Positions 7,724 to 15,943 of a stretch of 64,000 nt of DNA are shown piece by piece. This DNA is from Streptomyces piniterrae (GTDB taxonomy: Bacteria > Actinomycetota > Actinomycetes > Streptomycetales > Streptomycetaceae). The DNA lies in the NCBI RefSeq assembly GCF_005048155.1, contig NZ_SUMB01000003.1:372001-436000 (forward strand). The letters are read 5' to 3'. The position numbers and the translations under genes are program-made. The notes below the pieces were generated by a model. It had not been told where the DNA came from and did not search any database. It worked only from the letters and a program-made list of their open reading frames with translations. The first letter of the stretch is position 1. Each line of letters starts with the position of its first letter.

Positions 7724-9931
7724 ATGACGGAGCGCGATCAGATGGCAGGATCCGCCCCAGAGGGCGAGATGTTCTCTCTGCTCTCAGCGTGGTGGCGCGA
7801 TTGGCGCAGGGGAGACAGTCAGGCTCATTTCGTCGATCCCTCGGGGTTCGGGGGTGCCGCCGTCCTGAAGCAACTGCACCACCAGATCGAGGGCAGCATC
7901 CTGGTGGATGCTGCCGGCCGGACGGCTGAGGAAGTGCAGGGCGAGGTCCTGCACCGCCTGGGTGTCGACTTGTCCCCTGGTAACCGCCGGCAGTGGCGTC
8001 GGGGACTCGAGCGGTTGGGTGGAAACCGACTCGTCCTCATCACGAACGCTCATCGGGCGGGTCGTACCCGTGGTTCGTCCGAACCGGATCGTGTGCTGTC
8101 CACAACCATCGGGCGCCTGAGCGGCGGCAAGGTCTGCGTACTCGCCCATCTCACCCCCGAGAAGCTGCCCCACCTCTCCAAGGTCGTCTTCCACCTCCAG
8201 AGCCGGGACGCTGCCCAGCCGGACTGGCCGGACCCGGTTCGCGCGTTGGCCCTGGCCCAGCCCCGCCTCGTGCCGTTGCGTGTCTGGGCCGAACTCACCA
8301 CGGCCCTCGGTGGGGAGCCCGTCACCGAAGCTGTGCTCCACGGCGTGTTGGAGGAGTTCTCCACCCACCTGATGTCCGGTGAGCTCGGGGTGTCCTTCGT
8401 GGAGGAGAGCCTGGCGGAGCAGCTGCGTCGACACACGGCGGACGACGAGATCGGCCGGGTCGACCGGCACATGGCCAATTGGTTGAGGCGCATCTCCCGC
8501 GAGTTCCGCCATCGGGAGGGATGGGCCGCGTCGGGTCCTGAGGGGCAGTACGCCGCCGCGGGGCTCTCCATGCATGCCGCACAAGCCGACTTCGCTGAAT
8601 GGGTATCAGCCGAAGACGGCGAATCCGGCGGCCTCTTCGAGAGTCTGCTTCAGGACGGGGGTGTAATGGCGAATATCCCGCAGACGACACTGATGGACGC
8701 CGCGTGCCGCGCGTTCACCGGCGACGTGCCGGGGAATACCCCCGTCGGAACCGCGGTCCACCTCTGGTCCTACGGCATTGTTCCGCCGAGCCAATCCGAA
8801 TGGGCCGCATGGTTGCATCTGTTCGCCACGGCCCGTGGCGACCGGGCCCTCGCAGCCGCAGTGGCCGACTCCGGCGTGCACCTGCCATGGAAGGCGAAGT
8901 GGGCGCACTGGCGGCCACCCGGCGGCTACCACTGGCGCTACCTCGAACCAGGCCCCATCGACGGGCTGGTCGAATTGCGCTGGCAGGGTCGCCCCGCCGT
9001 TGCAGGCCTCTATTCCTGGTCTTCTCGCGCGGACATCTGGGACGCGGCCACCGGTGAGCACCTTGCCGGACCCTGGAACGAAGAGATCCCGGAGGAGCAT
9101 CACGGTGACGTGTCCTGGCCACCCGGGGAAGAGGACCGGCCGGGCCCTGAAAGTGTCGGCGATTTTGAGGACGCCATGTCCGAGGAAGAAGAGGAAGCGG
9201 TTCACGACCTGCTTCTCGCCAGTCCCCCACTCTCCCTCGGCAATCAGGTGATTTTCGGCGGTTCGGGTGGCGTCTTCGCCATCGAGCCCGCCGAAGGGGA
9301 AACGTACTCCGGACTCAACTTCCCGGATTTTGAACCCTTTTCGGGTAGCTATGCCTTCACCACCGCCATCACGCCTGCTGATTCCCCTCCGCCCAGCCCG
9401 TCAGATCTGGCCGAGCTGTACGGAGCCGATCGCATCCGCAGCTTCCCGCCGCACAGACTGCCCGAGGGACTGACGGACGACCCAACGCGCCGTACGCTCA
9501 TCGATTTCGGCCTGCCCGAAATGAGCAATGAAGACGGCCTGGGCATCTATCCGTACGGCGATCACCGCATGGGCATCTTTGACGAAGTCCCCTGGCCGTC
9601 GGAAATCGCCTCCGTCGAGGAAACCGGTCCGTTCTTTCAGATCGGCTTCTGGATGGGCGGCAAGCTCACCATCGACGGCCCCACAGGACACATACTGCGC
9701 ATCCCTTCGGAGCCCGGTGAGGAGCACCTCGCGGGCCTACCCGCAGCGCACAGCCTGGAAGACTTCCTCACCATGGTCGCGCTGTGGGTCACCGGCCACC
9801 TCACCAAGGGGCTTATCGAAGGTGACGACGAGGCCAACCTCCTGCCCGATCACGTACTCGCCGCCCACAAGCGCCTCGACCGAGTGGGGGCTGAGGCTCC
9901 CGCCTGGGCATACGGCTTCTACAGTCACTGA
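7724..9931 (+). CDS. SUKH-4-type immunity protein with degenerate NTPase-like N-terminus (copy 2)
   Basis: 735 residues, ATG with AGAGGAAACAGG just upstream. It is collinear with the preceding gene over its whole length: SILVDAAGRTAEEV, RLVLITNAHRAGRTRG, VHLWSYGI, WPSEIASVEETGPFFQIG and IDGPTGHILRIP all have direct counterparts. Here the Walker A position reads DPSGFGGAAVL, recognisably a P-loop (GxxGxGK-S/T) that has lost its lysine, which supports descent from a nucleotidase-type STAND protein. A WD-like segment (ADIWDAATGEHLAGPW) lies in the middle and the SUKH-4-like domain covers the last 170 residues. Duplication next to one toxin gene suggests one copy per toxin module, or a copy retained from an earlier toxin tip. 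The function is inferred from family and position. Confidence 0.7.
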   Translation: MTERDQMAGSAPEGEMFSLLSAWWRDWRRGDSQAHFVDPSGFGGAAVLKQLHHQIEGSILVDAAGRTAEEVQGEVLHRLGVDLSPGNRRQWRRGLERLGGNRLVLITNAHRAGRTRGSSEPDRVLSTTIGRLSGGKVCVLAHLTPEKLPHLSKVVFHLQSRDAAQPDWPDPVRALALAQPRLVPLRVWAELTTALGGEPVTEAVLHGVLEEFSTHLMSGELGVSFVEESLAEQLRRHTADDEIGRVDRHMANWLRRISREFRHREGWAASGPEGQYAAAGLSMHAAQADFAEWVSAEDGESGGLFESLLQDGGVMANIPQTTLMDAACRAFTGDVPGNTPVGTAVHLWSYGIVPPSQSEWAAWLHLFATARGDRALAAAVADSGVHLPWKAKWAHWRPPGGYHWRYLEPGPIDGLVELRWQGRPAVAGLYSWSSRADIWDAATGEHLAGPWNEEIPEEHHGDVSWPPGEEDRPGPESVGDFEDAMSEEEEEAVHDLLLASPPLSLGNQVIFGGSGGVFAIEPAEGETYSGLNFPDFEPFSGSYAFTTAITPADSPPPSPSDLAELYGADRIRSFPPHRLPEGLTDDPTRRTLIDFGLPEMSNEDGLGIYPYGDHRMGIFDEVPWPSEIASVEETGPFFQIGFWMGGKLTIDGPTGHILRIPSEPGEEHLAGLPAAHSLEDFLTMVALWVTGHLTKGLIEGDDEANLLPDHVLAAHKRLDRVGAEAPAWAYGFYSH

Positions 9932-10036
9932 GAGCCAGACAGATGGCAGACGCTCCAGTCCCCGAGAGTCTCCAAAGCCTCGGGGAGCGATCCACCCGTC
10001 AGCGTACGCTCAGCCCGCCCAACAAGGGGGAATCTC

Positions 10037-10339
10037 ATGCCGGAGAACGAGCCGTCAGAGCCCGGGAACCCCGTGCCGACGACCGCCGAGGAAGCGCTGG
10101 AGATTGCGCGTACCCGCTTCCGGCCACGCTGCCGCGATGGCTCTCCTGCCTCCGTGCACGTCGAGGAATTCGATATCGGCTACCTCATCTACGCCATCTT
10201 TCCCCCCTCCGAGCCTCGTTCGTTCGGCGGCAGTCACCTCGTCATCTCCAAGGCTGACGGGGCTCTCACCTTTGTGCCCAACTTTCCGCCGAAATCGGCT
10301 ATCGCCCTCTATCGCAAGCGCCACTATCCCAACCCTTAG
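10037..10339 (+). CDS. small immunity-type protein, possibly YrhB/Imm35-like
   Basis: 100 residues, ATG with AAGGGGG upstream. After a charged N-terminus comes TTAEEALEIARTRF, then strands SVHVEEFDIGYLIYAIF and GGSHLVISKADGALTFVPNF. An N-terminal helix followed by a short beta meander is the general layout of YrhB/Imm35 immunity proteins, several of which accompany papain-like Tox-PL effectors, but the diagnostic residues are too few for certainty. It is the last gene of the toxin locus and its TAG overlaps by 3 bases the stop codon of the convergent acetyltransferase gene. It may protect against the Tox-PL module, leaving the SUKH-4 proteins for the deaminase; this is inference. Confidence 0.5.
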   Translation: MPENEPSEPGNPVPTTAEEALEIARTRFRPRCRDGSPASVHVEEFDIGYLIYAIFPPSEPRSFGGSHLVISKADGALTFVPNFPPKSAIALYRKRHYPNP

Positions 10340-10833
10340 GTGAGTTCATCGGCGAGCAGGTCCATCAGAAGACCGTCCGCCCAGCCACCCGTGCGGTAGT
10401 CGCGGCCGTATGCGCGCATGATGCCGACTGGCTTGAAACCGACCTTGCGGTAGCTGTGGATTGCTGCTGCGTTGGCTACGGCGGGGTCGATGGTGAGGCG
10501 GTGGTGGCCGCGTTCGTGGATGAGCCAGCGTGCGAGGGTGCGGACGGCGTCCGTGCCGAGGCCCCGGCCGTGATGGCTTGTGGTGATGAAGATGTCGATG
10601 CTCGCGTGGCGGAATTCGGGGTCGGTTTCCTCGGAGAATTGGATCGCGCCGATTACCTGCCCGTCTAAGAGAATGGCGAGCATGTCGTCGTAGTCGTCGG
10701 GGACCGACCACCAGGCGGCGACCGCCGGTTCACGGACGATTCGGTCGAGGGTGGGGATGTCGCCCTCCACGGTCGGCCGTAGGACGACCGCCGAGCCGTG
10801 CAGCTCCCGGTTGCCAGCCGTGTCCTCGTTCAT
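10336..10833 (-). CDS. GNAT acetyltransferase, AAC(6')-like
   Basis: 165 residues from the ATG at 10833, chosen because GGAG lies at the right distance and the GNAT fold begins at once (VVLRPTVEGDIPTLDRIV). The frame is open much further upstream, but that part is Pro/Arg-rich and not coding-like. The acetyl-CoA loop is HHGRGLGTDAV, followed by IDPAVANAAAIHSYRKVGFKPVG, typical of GNAT motifs A and B. The substrate-side pattern (AVAAWW, YDDMLAILLDGQVIGAIQF, GWADGLLMDLL) resembles aminoglycoside 6'-N-acetyltransferases and related enzymes, so an amine substrate is plausible but the compound is unknown. It is convergent with the small immunity gene, with a 4-base overlap of ends. Confidence 0.8.
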   Translation of the reverse strand: MNEDTAGNRELHGSAVVLRPTVEGDIPTLDRIVREPAVAAWWSVPDDYDDMLAILLDGQVIGAIQFSEETDPEFRHASIDIFITTSHHGRGLGTDAVRTLARWLIHERGHHRLTIDPAVANAAAIHSYRKVGFKPVGIMRAYGRDYRTGGWADGLLMDLLADELT

Positions 10834-11377
10834 ATAGCAGCTCCAGTTCGCGCCACACCGTCTTGCCGACGTCGAGCATATGGATGCCCCATGGATGCCC
10901 CATGCCTCAGCGGGTGGGGAGCGCGTACGGAAGAGCTGCGGACCACGCGTGGGGCGGCGTCCCGAGCGGGGGGGGCCGCGCCGCCAGATCCCTGGCCCTG
11001 AGCCGGCTCGCCGGGGATTGTCAGTGGGTCGCGCGAGAATGGCGACATGACCGACAGTAGCGGCACCAGCGACAGCAGCAGGGGGGACTTGTCGTGCCCG
11101 GTGTGAACCTCTCGATCGTGAAGGGCGCGGACGCGGACGGGCGAGGGGTGCTGCCGCACAACGGTATTTCGTACGACCGGGGGCCGGCGCCGGAGGCGAT
11201 ATGTGCTGCTGCGGAGGGGGAAGTCCGGAGCGGTTCGTCAACCGGGCGGATTCGTGGAGGTGCAATGCGTATGTCACGTGGGCCGGGCAGAGTGGTCGGC
11301 GTACCGCGTAGTGATCGACGATCAATGACGAGACGACCAATGACGAGCTGGCTTCGACCGCTTGGGGGCGAACGGGC
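10834..11377. other. intergenic region upstream of the sugar ABC operon
   Basis: 544 bases with no supported complete gene. Near 10880-10901 the unit ATGGATGCCCC occurs twice in tandem. On the minus strand a short out-of-frame stretch starting near 10881 reads MLDVGKTVWRELEL, like the end of RsbW-type ATP-binding regulators, perhaps a relic. CAATGACGAG occurs at 11323-11332 and 11338-11347, a 15-base-spaced direct repeat that could bind a regulator of the downstream transporter genes. Confidence 0.4.
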
Positions 11378-12688
11378 ATGGCGGACATGGCGAGGATGGC
11401 GGGCACTGGGACGGGCTTAGGGGGCGGCGTCGGGAGGCGGAGGCTGCTGGCGGCCGGAGGGGGAATCGCGGTCGGTGGGGTGCTCGCCGCCTGTGGGTCC
11501 AACACCGGGCGGGGTGGGAGCGGTTCGGGGCCGGCGATCAGTCAGTGGTACCACCAGTACGGCGAGCCGGGTGCCGAGCAGGCCGTGAAGCGGTATGCCG
11601 CCGCGTACAAGAAGGCGGACGTCACGGTGCAGTGGCGGCTCGGTGACTACGACCGGCAGAGTGCGGCGGCCTTGCTGACCGACTCCGGGCCCGATGTGTT
11701 CGAGGTCAATGGGCCGCTGCTGAACCAGATTCAGGGCGGTCAGGTCGTCGATCTGACGGCTGAGATCGAGCCGGTGAAGGATGACTTCAACCAGGCGGTG
11801 CTCGCGCCGAAGATCTGGCGGGGGAAGGTGTGGGGCATCCCTCAGGTGGTGGATATGCAGATGCTCTACTACCGCAAGAGCATGTTGAGGGATGCCGGCG
11901 TCGAACCGCCGCAGACGCTTGACGAGCTGGTGGACGCGGCCAGGAAGCTGACCTCGAAGCTGAGCGCCAAGAAGGTCAAGGGGCTGTTCCTCGGGAACGA
12001 TGGCGGGGTGGGGGTGCTCAGTGGGACGCCGCTGTTTGCCGCCGGGCTGAGTCTGATCAGTGAGGACGGCAAGGTCGGGTTCGACGATCCGGCCGCGGCC
12101 CGAGTGCTGGGGAAGATCCGGCAGTTGTACGCCGACAAGTCGCTGCTGCTGGGTGCGCCCAAGGACTGGTCGGATCCGGCGGCGTTCATCCAGGGGCTGA
12201 CGGCGATGCAGTGGTCGGGGCTGTGGGCGCTGCCGCAGATCAAGAAGGCGCTGGGGGACGACTTCGGGGTGCTGCCGTTCCCTAAGGACGGCGCGAGCGG
12301 GAAGCCGTCCGTACCCGTGGGAGCGTATGCGGCGGCGGTCAGTGCGCGTAGCAAGCGCAAGGCGGAGGCCAAGGCGTACGCGAAGTGGTTGTGGGTGGAA
12401 CGCAGCGACTACCAGCTGGACTTCGCGCTGTCCTATGGGTTCCACATCCCGGCTCGGGTCTCGCTCGCCAAGAAGGCCGGAGAGTTGCGGACCGGCGCGG
12501 CGGCGGACGCGGTGCGGTTCGCGACCGAGTACGGCTACGCGGAGCCGCTGCTGTGGACCAGTGCGGACCGTACCGCCTACCAGGACGCGCTCAGCCGCAT
12601 CATCAAGGACGGTGCGAACCCGGAGAGCGAGCTGAAGGCTGTCGTGCGCAAGGTCAACGCCGAACTCCAGCGGGTCGGGAAGAAATGA
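11378..12688 (+). CDS. carbohydrate ABC transporter solute-binding lipoprotein
   Basis: 436 residues. The N-terminus has an RRR motif, a short hydrophobic segment and the lipobox VLAAC (Cys39), so the protein is exported and lipid-anchored; the RRR suggests the Tat route. The mature part is an extracellular family-1 sugar-binding protein: ISQWYHQYGEPGAEQAVKRYAAAYKK, GPDVFEVNGPLLNQIQGG, VWGIPQVVDMQMLYYRKSML. Two further in-frame ATGs (11387, 11396) make the exact start uncertain. Its stop overlaps the ATG of the first permease (ATGA). It delivers a sugar or oligosaccharide to the two permeases downstream; the substrate cannot be read from the sequence. Confidence 0.9.
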   Translation: MADMARMAGTGTGLGGGVGRRRLLAAGGGIAVGGVLAACGSNTGRGGSGSGPAISQWYHQYGEPGAEQAVKRYAAAYKKADVTVQWRLGDYDRQSAAALLTDSGPDVFEVNGPLLNQIQGGQVVDLTAEIEPVKDDFNQAVLAPKIWRGKVWGIPQVVDMQMLYYRKSMLRDAGVEPPQTLDELVDAARKLTSKLSAKKVKGLFLGNDGGVGVLSGTPLFAAGLSLISEDGKVGFDDPAAARVLGKIRQLYADKSLLLGAPKDWSDPAAFIQGLTAMQWSGLWALPQIKKALGDDFGVLPFPKDGASGKPSVPVGAYAAAVSARSKRKAEAKAYAKWLWVERSDYQLDFALSYGFHIPARVSLAKKAGELRTGAAADAVRFATEYGYAEPLLWTSADRTAYQDALSRIIKDGANPESELKAVVRKVNAELQRVGKK

Positions 12689-13629
12689 CGGCGACAGCCA
12701 CCTCGTTCGGGGCCCGGCTGCTCGGGCCGCAGCGGCGGAATCTGTGGTTCTGGGTGTTCGTCGGGCCGTTCGCGATCGGGCTGGGGCTGTTCACGTATGT
12801 GCCGTTGGTGTGGAGCGTCTATCTCAGCTTCTTCGATGCGCACAACACGGTGAGCCCGAAGGCCACCGACTTCGTCGGGCTGGGCAACTACGGGGCGATG
12901 CTGGCCGATGACGCGTTCCTGGCCAGTCTGGGGACGTTTCTGCTGTTCACCGTGTTCATCGTGCCGGCGACGTACGTGGTCTCGCTCGCGCTCGCGCTGA
13001 TGGTCAACCGGTTGCGGTTCGCCCAGGCGTTCTTCCGGTCGGTGTTCTTTCTGCCGACGGCCTGCTCGTATGTCGTCGCGGCGCTGATATGGAAGCTGTC
13101 GATCTTCAACGGGGTGCGGTTCGGGCTGGCCAACACCGTGTTGGGGCTCTTCGGGGCCGACCAGACCGGCTGGCTGTCGACCACCGACCCGCCCTGGTAC
13201 TGGCTGGTCATCGTGACCGTACGCCTGTGGTTGCAGGCCGGGTTCTACATGATTCTGTTCCTGGCCGGGCTGCAGCGTATATCCCCGCAGCTGTACGAGG
13301 CGGCGGCGGTGGACGGGGCGCGGCCCGGCTGGCAGGTCTTCCGGTACATCACGTTTCCGCAGCTGCGGGCCACGTCCGTGGCGGTGGTGCTGCTGCTCGT
13401 GATCAACGCGTTTCAGGCGTTCGACGAGTTCTACAACTTGCTGAGCGATGCGCGTGGCTATCCGCCGTACGCACGGCCGCCGTTGGTCTATCTCTACTAC
13501 ACCGCGCTCGGACAGGAGCAGAATCTCGGGCTCGGCAGTGCGGGGGCGGTGATCCTGGCGCTGATCATCGCGGTGGCGACGGTCGTCCAGGCCCGCTGGT
13601 TCGGCCTCGGACGCAAGGGAGAGGACTGA
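12685..13629 (+). CDS. carbohydrate ABC transporter permease, MalF type
   Basis: 314 residues, starting at the ATG that overlaps the preceding stop by 4 bases (ATGA). The first membrane segment follows LLGPQRRNLWFWVFVGPFAI, then several more, and the cytoplasmic EAA loop is YEAAAVDGARPGWQVFRYITFP, which docks on the ATPase. It belongs to the CUT1 family of sugar importers. It forms the translocation pore with the next gene product. No ATPase is encoded nearby, so a shared ATPase such as MsiK, known to energise several Streptomyces sugar importers, probably powers it. Confidence 0.92.
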   Translation: MTATATSFGARLLGPQRRNLWFWVFVGPFAIGLGLFTYVPLVWSVYLSFFDAHNTVSPKATDFVGLGNYGAMLADDAFLASLGTFLLFTVFIVPATYVVSLALALMVNRLRFAQAFFRSVFFLPTACSYVVAALIWKLSIFNGVRFGLANTVLGLFGADQTGWLSTTDPPWYWLVIVTVRLWLQAGFYMILFLAGLQRISPQLYEAAAVDGARPGWQVFRYITFPQLRATSVAVVLLLVINAFQAFDEFYNLLSDARGYPPYARPPLVYLYYTALGQEQNLGLGSAGAVILALIIAVATVVQARWFGLGRKGED

Positions 13630-13635
13630 TCGCCC

Positions 13636-14472
13636 ATGTATGACGCTCTCACCCGGGCCGGCCGTGCCCTACGGGTCGTTCTGCTGATCGTCCTCGCGCT
13701 GCTGTTCCTGATTCCGTTCTATCTGCTGGTGCGGAACGGGCTGGCGACGGAGCAGGACATCACCGCGCCTGAATGGTCGTTCTTCCCGGACGACGTCCAG
13801 TGGTCGAATCTGACCGAGGTCTTCCAGGATCCGAGCCTCCCCATGGGGCGGGCGCTGCTCAACTCCACGTTGATCGCGGTGTCGACCACGGTCGGCACGG
13901 TCGTGCTGGCCTCGCTCGCGGGCTACGGGCTGGCGCGAATTCCGTACCGGCATGCGAACGTTGTCTTCTACGCGATCCTGGGGACGCTGATGGTGCCGGC
14001 GGCGGTGACGTTCGTGCCGAGCTTTGTGCTGGTGTCCTCGCTCGGTTGGATATCCACGCTGCGCGGGCTGATCATTCCGACGCTGTTCAGCGCGTTCGCC
14101 TGCTTCATCTTCCGGCAGTACTTCCTGGGCTTCCCGAAGGAGCTGGAGGACGCGGCGCGGGTCGACGGACTCGGCCACTGGCGTACGTACTGGCGCATCG
14201 TCGTCCCCAACACGCGGCCGGTCTTCGCGGCGGTCGGCACCATCGTCTTCATCGGTGCCTGGAACGCGTTCCTGTGGCCGCTGGTGATCGGACAGGACCA
14301 GGAGGCATGGACGGTCCAGGTGGCACTGTCGACGTTCACCACGGCGCAGAGCGTCAATCTGCATGAGCTGTTCGTGGCCGCGGCGGTGTCGATCGCCCCG
14401 TTGGTGATCGTGTTCCTGGTGCTCCAGCGGTACATCGTGGCGGGTGTGGAGCGCAGCGGAATCGATGACTAG
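13636..14472 (+). CDS. carbohydrate ABC transporter permease, MalG type
   Basis: 278 residues, ATG 6 bases after the previous stop, with GGGAGAGGA upstream as ribosome binding site. Six membrane segments are visible, from VVLLIVLALLFLIPFYLLV to IAPLVIVFLVLQRYIV. The EAA loop reads LEDAARVDGLGHWRTYWRIVVP, and the C-terminal YIVAGVERSGI is typical of MalG-type CUT1 permeases. It completes the importer with the two genes before it. The operon ends here; downstream lies a decayed dioxygenase gene rather than a catabolic enzyme or an ATPase. Confidence 0.92.
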   Translation: MYDALTRAGRALRVVLLIVLALLFLIPFYLLVRNGLATEQDITAPEWSFFPDDVQWSNLTEVFQDPSLPMGRALLNSTLIAVSTTVGTVVLASLAGYGLARIPYRHANVVFYAILGTLMVPAAVTFVPSFVLVSSLGWISTLRGLIIPTLFSAFACFIFRQYFLGFPKELEDAARVDGLGHWRTYWRIVVPNTRPVFAAVGTIVFIGAWNAFLWPLVIGQDQEAWTVQVALSTFTTAQSVNLHELFVAAAVSIAPLVIVFLVLQRYIVAGVERSGIDD

Positions 14473-14546
14473 CGGGGCTCGGCATACGGATATGAACCCG
14501 GGATTCCCGCTTCCGGTCCGTCCGCCAACTCGCCCAGTTCCAGGGC

Positions 14547-14776
14547 GTGTTCCCGTCCACGGAGCATCCGGTAGTGCGGCAACATCCGTGAACGATGCAC
14601 GGCCCATGCTTTTCGTTAATGCTTCGTACACAACTCGGATCGTGGGGCTTGAAGAAGCGGACAGGGAAGGGCTGTTGTGGGTGTTGCGCCAGCAGGAGCA
14701 GGTACCGGAATTTCAGATTCGGTTTCACTGGCGGACCGGGAGATGCCGCTTCCCGAATATTGCGCGTTGCCCGTCC
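14547..14776 (+). pseudogene. remnant of a TauD/TfdA-family dioxygenase
   Basis: Two adjacent frames together read like the C-terminal half of an alpha-ketoglutarate-dependent dioxygenase. Frame one (from 14547) gives VFPSTEHPVVRQHP and then a stop at 14589. Frame two (from 14606) gives MLFVNASYTTRIVGL, then EADREGLLWVLRQQ and VPEFQIRFHWRTG. These match the family pattern EHPVVRTHP, LFVN, IVGL, PEFQVR and WxxGD in order. A further frame change follows at WRTG/GDA, and the segment with the distal His is missing. The N-terminal half with the HxD iron ligands is absent. It is therefore a frameshifted, truncated gene fossil directly after the sugar transporter operon. Confidence 0.75.
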
Positions 14777-14960
14777 TTAGCGATCCTCCGCCGCGCCCGA
14801 GCCCCATACTGAGCGATCCTCCATCCTTAGAGATCCCTCATCCTGAGCGATCCTCCAAATGCGCCCGGCTTCATACCCACCACCCCGTACGGATTCATAC
14901 CAACCGTCCCGTACGGCCTTACGCCAACCGCCTCCAACGGCCCCTCACGCCAACCGTTCA
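14771..14960. repeat. degenerate short tandem repeats after the dioxygenase relic
   Basis: GAGCGATCCTCC or close variants occur three times at about 14778-14862. They are followed by a run of units around CCGTACGGATTCATACC and CCAACCG (about 14866-14960) with a period near 20 bases. Read on the minus strand the second run encodes repeats like PYGTVGMNPYGVVGMKPG, but not in the frame of the neighbouring regulator. It fills the space between the decayed gene and the ArsR-type gene. Confidence 0.55.
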
Positions 14961-15943
14961 TAAGCCGCCGCCTCCGCCGGCCGCGCGCCGCGCAAGAGTG
15001 CCGCGCCCAGCGGTGTGAGGGTGTGCAGCACCGCGTTGCCCTGCCGCAGGGTGACCAGGAGGCCGGCCTCGCGCAGCACCGTCGCGTGCTGGCTGGCGGA
15101 CGCGACGGAGACATCGACGCGGCGGGCGAGTTCGCTGGTGGTGCAGCCGACGCCGATGCCCTGGAGGATCGCGGAGCGGGTCTGGCCGACGAGCCTGCCC
15201 AGGCAACGGTCCGACGGGGGCGGTGGAGCCGGCCGGGACGCCTGATGCTCGACGGGGTAGACGAGGACGGGCGTCAGTTCCGGATTGTGGAAGGTGACCG
15301 GGGTGCGGCGGCAGAAGAAGGAGGGCAGGAGAAGCAGCCCCCGGCCGTTGAGGTGCAGGTCACGGTCCACGGGATAGTCCGCCTCCAGAACGGGCGGGCG
15401 CCAGCGCAGCATCGGCGGGAGCGAGGCGAGCAGCCGGTCGGCGCCGCCGTCGAGGAGCGCCCGGCCGCGGGTGGCCCGGTCCGCCTCTATGCGGCCCTGG
15501 ACGCGCGGCCAGTACGGGGCGACGGCCGCCTCGTAGTAGCGCTGAAGCGTTCCGGCAAGCCGGCCCAGCGAGCGCGTCTCGCCCTCCGCCATCGCCCGTA
15601 TCCACGACGGGAGCGGGCGCGCCGTGGAGAGCCTGGAGAGCTCGTCGTGCAGCCGGGCGGCGGGCGTCTCGCGCAGCGCGGACAGCGCCTCGTCCATGCC
15701 GAGGAGCCCCTCGGCGGGCGTCAGGAAATCGGGAAAATAGCCGCGGGTGGGAACGAGCGGCGCCAACAGCCGCGCTTCGCCATTCAACCTTCCGCGGGTT
15801 TCCGAGCGCCATTTCCCGAACGCCGAATCGTCACGTCGGTCGCGTAGTCGGTGAAAACTTAAGACGGTCTCCCACAGCGCGTCAGGGCGTGCGGCAATCC
15901 GCACGCGTGCCAGATCGAGTCCACTGAAATGGACGCGTAACAC
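14945..15943 (-). CDS. ArsR-type winged-helix transcriptional regulator with DUF5937-like N-terminus
   Basis: 332 residues from a GTG at 15943. Residues 1-240 form an alpha/beta region (LRVHFSGLDLARVRIA, then WRPPVLEADYPVDRDLHLNG and LLLLPSFFCRRTPVTF) seen in front of many Streptomyces ArsR-like regulators. Residues 245-325 are a winged helix: LVGQTRSAILQGIGVGCTTSELARRVDVSVASASQHATVLREAGLLVTLRQGN, written here only as landmarks: GQTRSAIL, TTSELARRVDVSVASASQH, LREAGLLV. No metal-binding cysteine pair is visible in the recognition helix, so it is unlikely to be a classical arsenic sensor. It probably binds DNA as a dimer; the ligand and target are unknown. Confidence 0.85.
   Translation of the reverse strand: MLRVHFSGLDLARVRIAARPDALWETVLSFHRLRDRRDDSAFGKWRSETRGRLNGEARLLAPLVPTRGYFPDFLTPAEGLLGMDEALSALRETPAARLHDELSRLSTARPLPSWIRAMAEGETRSLGRLAGTLQRYYEAAVAPYWPRVQGRIEADRATRGRALLDGGADRLLASLPPMLRWRPPVLEADYPVDRDLHLNGRGLLLLPSFFCRRTPVTFHNPELTPVLVYPVEHQASRPAPPPPSDRCLGRLVGQTRSAILQGIGVGCTTSELARRVDVSVASASQHATVLREAGLLVTLRQGNAVLHTLTPLGAALLRGARPAEAAAYERLA

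Noticed and set aside
10834..11505. N-terminal extension of the acetyltransferase to 389 residues
   Set aside because: The extension is Pro/Arg-rich, lacks GNAT features, and crosses the region expected to hold the promoter of the divergent ABC operon.
14595..14780. Small Cys/Gly/Arg-rich frame that looks like a short gene
   Set aside because: It is one of the out-of-register frames of the dioxygenase fossil; only its GPGDAA part belongs to the family pattern.
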